Below are positions 55,951 to 64,000 of a stretch of 64,000 nucleotides of DNA, one piece after another (within the stretch, counting starts at the first letter, position 1; the number at the start of each line of letters is the position of its first letter). Position numbers and translations under genes: made by a program. Source of the DNA: Rhynchosporium graminicola (Eukaryota; Ascomycota; Leotiomycetes; Helotiales; Ploettnerulaceae); NCBI GenBank assembly GCA_900074885.1, contig FJUW01000001.1:186001-250000 (forward strand). The letters run 5' to 3'. Under the pieces are notes generated by a model. The model saw nothing but the letters and a program-made list of their open reading frames with translations. It did not search any database and had not been told where the DNA came from.

Positions 55951-57824
55951 ATGATGATCCTTCGATGGATTTCTTTGGTCATTGTGATTGCCCTCAATAT
56001 CACAATTATCTCTGCTCATACGCATCCCTACAATTATACTCGGACAGCGGATACCCAGATACTTCACTGCCCATATCCTTACGAGTTTCCCATTCTACAA
56101 AGCCTCTCGAATGCGGGAAATGGACAGTTTCCAATGAGAAAGTGCAATGGCTTTCAGCTTGAAGAGGCAACCATACAAGGAATGCAAGAAGCTCTGTCAC
56201 AAGGATCATTGACTTCAGTACAGATAGTGCTTTGCTATCTACAAAGAATATCCCAGATTGACGAATACATTCGGTGGGTTCGTTAGAACAATTTACCCTC
56301 CATTTCTAGGCTAAAATATCCAGGTCTATCATGGAACTGAATCCCGATGTTCTCGAAATTGCAGCTTCACTTGACGAGGAGCGCAAGAACGGACATGTCC
56401 GCGGCCCACTTCATGGCATTCCCTTTCTGGTCAAAGACAACATAGCCACAAAAGACAAAATGGAAACTACAGCAGGATCATGGATGCTGTTAGGTTCTGT
56501 TGTTCCTCGAGATGCCCATGTAGTGCATCGCTTGAGAGAAGCTGGAGCTCTTCTGTTGGGTCACACGACTCTCAGTGAATAGGCAGATATGCGTACAAAC
56601 TCATACTCGGAGGGATACTCTGCTCGAGGCGGACATTGTCGATCACTTTATAATCTGACAACGAATCCTGGTGGAAGTAGTTCTGGAAGTGCAGTTGTCG
56701 TGGCGGCCAACATCGGAATGTTCTCTCTAGGTACAGAGACCGATGGTTCTGTGATCAGTCCAGCGCAGAGAAACGCATTAGTGGGTATCAAGCCTACAGT
56801 TGGATTGACATCTCGAGCTGGGTAAGTCTTTCAAAGTCATAGGGCTCATGGGAAGCTAACAGGAAAGTGTGATTCCTGAGAGCCATAACCAAGACACTGT
56901 CGGCTGTTTAGCGCGAACAGTCCGAGACGCAACCTATTGTCTTGATGGTATCTATAGTCCAGATCCTCGCGACAACTACACTCTAGTTCAACAATCTCCA
57001 GCTGGTGGCTACGCTCAATTTCTAACTTCCAAGTCGGCTCTCGAAGGAGCAGTCTTCGGTCTCCCCTGGCTCACGTTCTGGCAATACTCTTCTCTCGAAC
57101 AACAAACCACACTTCTCTCCCTGATCTCTCTCATCCGAGCCTCTGGCGCTGTCATCATCAACGGCACTGAACTCCCCAACCGCGAGAAGATCATCAATCC
57201 CCTAGGCTGGGATTGTGATTTCGGCAGCACGCGCGGCTACCATAATGAATCCGAATACACAGTCGTAAAAACAGATTTTTACAATGATATTCGTGCTTAT
57301 CTATCAGAACTAAACAACACTGATATCTGCTCTGTAGAAGACATCATACAGTATAATATTGATAACGTAGGTACGGAAGGTGGGCTTCCTGGTATTCATC
57401 CTGCGTTCGCGGGTTGTCAAGATGGTTTTGAGGCTTCGCTGAAAAGTGGTAGTTCAATGGATGAGACTTATTGGCAAGCTCTCTTTTTCATGCAAAGAGC
57501 TACACGGGAAGAAGTTATTGATGCTGCATTATTCAATGGAGGGAATCAAGTCGATGTTTTGCTCGTACCGAGCGATTTGGGACAGGTCACGAATGTTGCT
57601 GCTCAAGCGGGATATCCTCTCATCACACTTCCGGCTGGCCTCAACAGTGAGACGGGGATGCCGTTTGGACTGGGCTTGATGGGCACGGCGTGGAGTAAGG
57701 CGAGATGGTGAAGTGGGCGAGTGCGATTGAAGATCTGCAATTTAGCGAGTGTGGTGATGTGTAGAGGACGTTGCCGAAATGGTTGAGTTATAGGGCAAGG
57801 AACATTCCTGTGAACAATGTATAA
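55951..57824 (+). pseudogene. Secreted amidase-signature gene, broken by stops and a frameshift
   Basis: Amidases of this family hydrolyse amides with a Ser-Ser-Lys triad. The start is signal-peptide-like (MMILRWISLVIVIALNITII). Exons are 55951-56273, 56324-56823 and 56871 onward; introns (GTGGGT...CCAG, GTAAGT...AAAG) keep frame. The catalytic Lys block (GIPFLVKDNIA) and the Ser block (NPGGSSSGSA, then TETDGSVISP) are intact. However, TAG at 56580-56582 falls where LSEWADMR-type sequence normally has Trp, consistent with one TGG-to-TAG change. Near 57708 a one-base loss shifts the frame (RW-stop in place of R-L-V-K-W). In the shifted frame the familiar C terminus (WASAIEDLQFSECGD, then LPKWLSYRARNIPVNNV) follows, itself broken by TAG at 57762-57764. 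Everything else is well preserved, so inactivation looks recent. Confidence 0.85.
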
Positions 57825-59914
57825 GTAAAGTTCCTGATAACATGCATTCACATTCAAAGTTGTCATCGATTATCTTTTCCCTCACCGCTCGAAAGACTCA
57901 ATCTATAAATGAATTGCATTCGTCGGATGCCTATAAAATACTTGTGTCTTTCTTGTGCTCAGCAGCATGGGGTGCTCATGGAAGCAAAGAAAGGCACAGT
58001 CTAGCACCGTAATCTTGCCTGCCTAAGTAAGCTGACGAGGTGAGGCAACCACCAATGCACAGAAGACGTTGTAGATGGCAGCGTAATCAATATAGCTCAG
58101 TGACTCTAGGTCAGGTCAGTTGAGTCAAGTGCGTCACTCAACTCATATCAACTCGTTTATCACGCCGATGTAAATAGACAGTTTGGCTTTGGCTACTGGT
58201 ATTCATGGCAAGATGAAATATGAAGAAATAAATCGGAGCAAGCATGCCGACAGTATTTTCGTTTTAATGGCCGACGACAATGTCCGTACTACAGTGAAAA
58301 AGTCAACACGAGACGACATTTCCCACTGATTAACAGCAGTGACCATTATGAAAACGGCAAATAAATCGACAAGCAGGTAGAAATCGTCACGGGCCCACGC
58401 AAATATAATGGAATGCGCGTTTAAGCGTCCTGTAACATCTTTAAATTCGTCAGGCTATGACTGAGACGTATATACAATAATGGATGGTTACCGCCCCAAG
58501 TACGGGACATCAACTCTGCTCTCTTCTACACAATGGTGCTCTGTTACAGCTTTTCTCGATCATTTCGTCGACTACATGAAACAGTTAGTCCAAGACTCTT
58601 TGGATGCGTTATATAGCAGGGAAGACTGCATCAGATCTAGCAAGCGGATTACTGGCCTAGTTCCATTCATCTGTGCTGTAGACGGGAGTGTTAACCAAAT
58701 GATGGAACCTTCAATGAGGGTCATGCTTCGTAAAAAGCTACTACTAAAGAGGAAGGTCGCTTTAATTTACCCATGGTAACTACTTTCGAGGTACACCAGC
58801 TTTGCAGTTGATTTGCACTCCGAAGCCGAAGTGGAAGATCTTTAAACACAGCTAGTAGAATTTGATGTGACACATTTGCGCTTTCAAACAATACATCTCT
58901 TGAACTGCAATCAATCCGTTCTAAAAATAATGTACTGAACAAGACACAAGCACGTACTCATAAAAAGGTGTTCTATTCATGCTAAAGTTCGAAGAAAACA
59001 CGGCAAGATACAAATCATAGGTACAGCCTACACGCTGTGCTCAGAAGCCCGCTGCTCTCTATTTGCTTTTTTTGTATTTGCTTGCTAGAGTTTCAAGCAA
59101 GAGCAGTTCGTTGAAATACCTGTCTTCGTGTACTTGGATTGTACCTCAAACCCGACCAACTTGGACCTTGTCAAAGATCAAGCCTGGAAGACGATTATCT
59201 GATCTTGAGAGCCGTACAATGCATGACAATGATAGGACGCAAAGGACCAGCGGCTTTGCTTCACTGAAGGTAATATAGAATCTTTTACGATGTGCAACCG
59301 ATGGCAGTCCTTTGTCTAATAAACGCATGCCACCTGGGCCTCAAAGCGTTGACACTGTCAGCTACGGATTTGAAACAGCCAATGTATCTCTTTTTCCTTA
59401 CTCTTAATATAATCGAGTAGCTGTCTTGTATATACAGAAAAGCTTTTGGTGCCCAATTTAATACCGTAATTCGATCACCCAGCTATGCCGCCATGAATGC
59501 CTAATCACTCGACCACGAATGATTTCCTCTCGAATCACTTTCAGGGTAGCGTCGACAAAGACTCACCTGATTTCTTTCTCGCCGAATAGCATGCTGAATC
59601 TTTAAAGCCTTTGAAATGCTCTACAGCGTAAGATCCCCTTGATACACCCACTCGGGTAGTTACGGATGAGCGATTCCGGAGGGTATGGGACGACATCTCA
59701 ATCTTGCATGTGCACATAAGCAAACAGCGGCAAGTTAGATTTCGGATGTAAAAGCCAGGCGGACTCAGAAACTGAAAGCAACACTGAAATCTTGACAAGA
59801 ATTGATGCTCAGCTGATCATGAACCTCCAGAAGCCAACCCAAATACTTTATCTTTATGACGTGACTCGGAAGCGACTTATTGCAATCATTTGAGAGGAAG
59901 AGTACCGCGATTGC
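57825..59914. other. Intergenic, no gene recognised
   Basis: A 99-codon frame at 58480-58779 (+) is not recognisable. An isolated match to the island motif core (ACGATGTGCAAC) lies at 59287. No RNA gene was seen. Confidence 0.5.
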
Positions 59915-61371
59915 TCATGCACACCTCAAGAAACCAGGGACTTTCTTCCACTTCCACAACAATCCCCAGCCTCCGAACACAGAGGAAATTCCTGTAAACA
60001 TAATGAGTGGTCCATAACTCGTCCCATACGCAAAGCCACCAATCGATGATCCACTCCCAATTTTCAGCAGCGCAACCCCAGCAAGTCCACCACTCACGTA
60101 ACCAATTCCTCTAGCACCATTCAAAATACCATACAGCATACCCGTATCTATCGCTTCGTTCCATCGAGCTGCTTCGCTCTCAAGTTCGTTGATCACTCCT
60201 CCCCAGGTGCCGGAATATCCACCGGCAAAAAATCCGAAGGAAATCGAGAAGAGCACAAGAAGCGCCATGCTGCCTTGTGAAGTCAGGCCCCAGAAGAGGA
60301 AGGCAGAGAGGGCTGAAGAGATGGCAGATATGGAGGTTACTGTCGTTGCGGATAATCGGTAATGTTTGTTATCGCTCAGGTATCCGAAGAATGCCGAAGA
60401 TGCGATACCAGGTATATTGAACAGTGTGAGTAGGAGCGTGGCCGAGGTCTGGGAAAGCTGCGCAACATCATGAGCGTAGGTATTGAGATATGTTTGTGGA
60501 ATACCATATCCGCAACTTTGAAGAATGATTGCTACACTGTAGATGTATAATGTTCGATGACGGAGGAATTTCCAGGAGATTCTTCTCGTGCGAGGTGTGC
60601 TTGTGGAGAGGCTTGAGGGATGAGCGGGAATCAGAAAAGTAGCCAGAATGCCAGAACCTCCCATGATCGCTGCCCAGATTCTCATCGTGTTACGAAACCC
60701 ATAAGTATCAAGTAGAGTTCTGAAAATAAATGGGCAGGTCGAGCCTGTTATGTTCTTGCAGGACAGGACGACACCATATGCAACAGCACGGTTACTGGTC
60801 GAAAACCATTCCCCAAGAGATAGTGTTGTAGGACTATAGATCAGAGCGCACCCAAGAGCGGCAAGGACTCCCTGAGAGGCAATTAGATGCCAAGTCTGAG
60901 TACTGAATGAGGACAGCAGGAAGCTTAGAGATGTCAGGATCGTGCCGCAGACTGCAGCAGTCTGGCGGTATCGAGCCCATCGTTTCGTGAACAGGGCAAA
61001 GAGGAATGGCATAGATAGGTACATAACTCCGTTTGTAGTTGTACCGATTACTCCTGTTGCACTTTTACTACCTTCAAAGGTCCAGTTACTTGCGAAGTAT
61101 TCCTGGAATACTCCATAGCTCATGGCGAAACCTGCGCCAAAATTAGTAGGTGTGTGACATGAGAACGAGCCGACAGACCCCATATCGGTATCTGTATAAG
61201 AGCAGATCCTAGTAGAACGCATGCTCTCTTTCGCCTCGACTCCTCGTAGATTAACTCTGCTTGCTCGAGAGCAGCTACATCGGGCTCAAGGTCAGTCACA
61301 CGAGGCGCTTGCTCCCCAGAAGCTGGAATATCTGACGATCGCAAGGCGAATCTTTCCACTGTTGATGCCAT
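59915..61371 (-). CDS. MFS transporter, monocarboxylate (MCH)-type, 469 aa
   Basis: Exons (minus strand) are 61179-61371 and 59915-61131; the 47-nt intron (GTCTGT...GCAG) restores PIWGFAMSYGVFQEYF, a typical first-helix end for fungal monocarboxylate-porter-like MFS proteins. A hydrophilic ~48-residue N terminus precedes 12 predicted helices. The RWARYRQTAAV loop after TM2, ALGCALIYSPTTLSLGEWFS (TM4 region), a central loop of Ser/Thr/Arg (STSTPRTRRISWKFLRHR) and the QTYLNTYAHDVAQLSQTSA stretch are family-like. It should move small carboxylates or related compounds at the plasma membrane or an organelle; substrate cannot be read. The Met at 61371 is chosen because upstream codons have no TM or family similarity. 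Confidence 0.88.
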
Positions 61372-63060
61372 GTCGTTGATACCTGTGGGTATTTGGAGTT
61401 GGAGGTCTAGATTTCTTGTTCGAGCAGTTGTGGTTGACGTACAGTATGACAAAAGTGCCCGATTGCGGAGGAGAAATGACTCATTTGTGGAGATCGTCAT
61501 CACAATCCCGCGATTACCAGGAGTGGAAGGAAGGTCATTAGATGTTCATAAAGAGTGACGATAAAAATTAATTCTTCAGTCCTGTTATGCAAGAGTGAGT
61601 CCCACGTAGTCTCAAACAGATTGCCGCTGATGACTACTTGTCGGATTTTGCGTGAAAGTGGTAATGTAGGTCAGCCTTGAAACCCCTCTCCACGCTCATG
61701 TAGAGTGAGCACAATAAGCGAGAACGTAATAAATAATCATGGCACCAGAAGGATACAGTCGGGTTTGAATTTCAGACTGCAAAATAAAACAACAAAGGAT
61801 TCCTATTAACCGATGTTGGTGGAATTTGGAAGATGTTGACAAACAGAATAGTGAGGGATTTAATCATCAGTAGCATCAACACACCAAAATCATAAAATCA
61901 GTGCCCTCGGGTCTGCCTTGCATAGCAACCTACTCACAACCACTCTGAATTTCGAATAGACAGAAAATTGAACACGATGGAGGCGAGTCGTACGATCCGA
62001 TTTCCAGTGACGGATACACCAGAACCCAGGGCATTTCGAGCTGCACGTCTCCACGAGCTAAGGAAAGCGACAGATTCCGCGAAGGGTAGTGACATCGAAA
62101 GGACATGCTAGAGACCAAGGTACCAAGACTCTACATCAATCATGCACTTCCCTCTTCAAATCGTCAAAAACAGTAGTAAAGCACCAACTACCGCCACGAT
62201 ATCATGTCCCATAACCCCTCCGTCCCTGTAGTCTTGTTCATCTATAGCAGCACTCCAGTTCCGGCCATCAAACAACGCTCCTTTTTTCTGGAGCGAATGA
62301 AAGTTGTCAGGTCCTTGAACATCCTCTCTCGTATATCTTGGTCGTGTAGTATATTCATTACACGATTAATGCAAAGAAACATTACTCTGGTACATCGACT
62401 AAGCTTGTATCTATATAAACTCCTCGCGTGTCAATTAATATGACCTCACAAGTCATATACAAATTAACCATGTGGGCTTTGGTAAAGTCTTATTCCCATG
62501 AATATGGGCATTAAAAGGGATAAAGATGGACCTTCGTATATGAAAGGTTACCCAGATATGCGTGTTGGGGGAGATAGCCACTAAAAATTAGTGAGTCGTG
62601 AACTTTCTCAGGGGCCATAAAAGCTTTGGAGGTGCTTGATTTCACCTTGCCTCGAGGACTTTGTCATTAATACGATGGTCAGAGAGTTTTTGTTTACTTC
62701 GCTTACGCGGACACTAGTTCGCAGCCAAGATTTCATGTCATTTCCCTGTGATGCCTCCTTCCTCATGCTTGGCTAGACATTCATGAGACTTTACAGTTAC
62801 AGATGACATGGATGACCAGAATAGAGGTTTATGGTTTATTGGGTTGATTTACTTTCACATAGTCGGCTAAATACCTGATATGAAGCAAGCCCATAGCGAC
62901 AGAAGGTTTCTACAACCACGAGGCACTCTGCGCAGCATGTTTCTGATTTATTCCTTAGATAACCGGACTTCACGACACACCTGCATCACAAAGATTCCCC
63001 AACCCTATCCGGGTGCGAGCAGTGCATCCTTCCAACGAGTCCGAAATTACACTAATCGTG
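61372..63060. other. Intergenic, no gene recognised
   Basis: This stretch is AT-rich. No coding frame, tRNA or strong repeat was seen. Confidence 0.55.
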
Positions 63061-64000
63061 CTAAGAGTTGACAGCGATAGCTTCGAATATGAGAACCTGA
63101 GCAGAGATGAATAAGGCCACAGCGAATTCAATTCCAACGCTAGCTCCGATGCCTTTGAAATTGGCCTTGACGATGCGAATCCACGAAGCACGGGAAAATG
63201 TTTGCCATATGCTCAAGAAAGACAGGAAGCCCATGGCCTCTGTGCTCTGGGCTCGAATCGAAGCATCCATTGGGACTAGTGTGCTGACATCTTCGGAGAG
63301 CACTATGAAATAGCTGTTAGATACTGCATATTGTCTGAAGAGAGGATTGGGCCAAGACAGGGGGAATCTTACTTGCAGCACGGGTTCGTACCAACATAAC
63401 TTCCACAGGGACCAAAAGACACGCTTGAAGAGTGAAAATGGTGACGAAGAGCGCAGAGAGGGCCAAAATACTAGTGCCCTTCTCATACTGTGGTAAGATA
63501 CCTAAGGGATCAAGACTGCCTTTCCTACTTCCCATAGAGAGCATTGCGACTGTGTTGATAGCCATTGATACCACGGCCTTGGCAGTTATTGGAATTGCTG
63601 TTGCCTTGAGAATGGTGAGATAACTCGGCAGGTTCCTGTACACAAATCCATCCCGTTGGCTAGAAATTACGTTGTGTGTCCAGGCAGTCTCGATTTTGGC
63701 GGTGGCAAGAGTGGCAATGCCAACTACAACGAAAGGATGTATGAAAGGTATATTCATGGTGACGATAAGGACGATGGAAAAGACGACGATGGATAGGCAC
63801 CGCCACCTGAAGCCCTTATATAGACCACCTCCAGACGCATAAAGTAGGCGAAGAGTAGCGATAAGTGAGGAAGTTATTGGTTTAGCGGATGCTGCAGGTA
63901 CGCCGGCTGTCTCATCTGGCATAAGATTCGAGGAGGATGAATTGGAGGAGGATTCGCCTGCGTTGTCCGGCACTATCGCATCTTTCGAAGCATTGCTCCT
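63061..64000 (-). CDS. Multi-pass membrane protein, 5' end cut by the window edge
   Basis: Exons (minus strand) are 63373 to beyond 64000 and 63061-63302. The 70-nt intron (GTAAGA...ATAG) makes an in-frame A|TG join. The protein starts with a Ser-rich hydrophilic region (GESSSNSSSSNLMPDE). It then has about six hydrophobic segments, including CLSIVVFSIVLIVTMNIPFI, FVVVGIATLATA, ILALSALFVTIFTLQACLLV and, near the end, GASVGIEFAVALFISAQVLI. Conserved-looking loops are YKGFRWRCL, PVEVMLVRTRAA and IWQTFSRASWIRIVKANFK. It belongs to a fungal membrane-protein family I cannot name. No in-frame ATG is visible before the edge, so the start lies outside. Confidence 0.7.

Noticed and set aside
58480..58779. 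99-codon plus-strand frame
   Set aside because: It begins with a plausible Met but shows no domain, splice signal or repeat relation; not enough to call a gene.

Overview
The window looks like nuclear DNA of a filamentous ascomycete (Pezizomycotina). The reasons are short GT-AG introns (mostly about 45-80 nt) that restore reading frame in nearly every gene, an intron-containing tRNA-Phe, a HET-domain relic, a BAHD-type acyltransferase, a secreted amidase, C2H2 regulators and a secreted cysteine-rich protein. I cannot name the species. All splice models here come from reading frame, splice signals and recalled family features; no alignment was run.

Layout. 0-11 kb: a decayed HET gene, an alkaline ceramidase with 8 exons (one only 13 nt), the mitochondrial metalloprotease OMA1 in a divergent pair with a kelch protein, and a BAHD acyltransferase. 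11-21.6 kb: a repeat island almost without genes. It is built on about 20 copies of a hairpin-forming motif (core TGCAACAAAA), a decayed 24-27 bp GC-rich minisatellite, a 69-bp tandem array and local duplications. It encloses one gene for a repetitive hydrophilic, stress-protein-like protein (15.8-16.9 kb). 21.7-31.5 kb: one hypothetical gene, gene fragments, a small secreted protein with six cysteines, tRNA-Phe(GAA) and a WW-domain protein. 31.5-40 kb: two C2H2 zinc-finger genes on the minus strand, the second carrying two separate finger modules. 42-46.5 kb: an Mgr3-like TPR protein of the mitochondrial inner membrane and a Gln-rich tandem-repeat protein. 48.6-53.8 kb: a long disordered plus coiled-coil protein, one gene or two. 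54-64 kb: a TMEM19/DUF92 membrane protein, an amidase pseudogene with a premature stop, an MFS monocarboxylate-type transporter, and an integral membrane protein cut by the right edge.

The genes do not form an evident biosynthetic cluster. OMA1 and the Mgr3-like protein are both mitochondrial inner-membrane quality-control factors, but they lie 36 kb apart and the proximity is probably chance. The most unusual feature is the 11-21.6 kb island. Its motif copies all face one way on the left side and mostly the other way on the right side, with the hydrophilic-protein gene between them. A separate 154-bp dispersed repeat occurs at 23.4 and 40.8 kb. Two pseudogenes (HET, amidase) carry stops of the C-to-T/G-to-A type that RIP could cause, although ordinary mutation would do as well.
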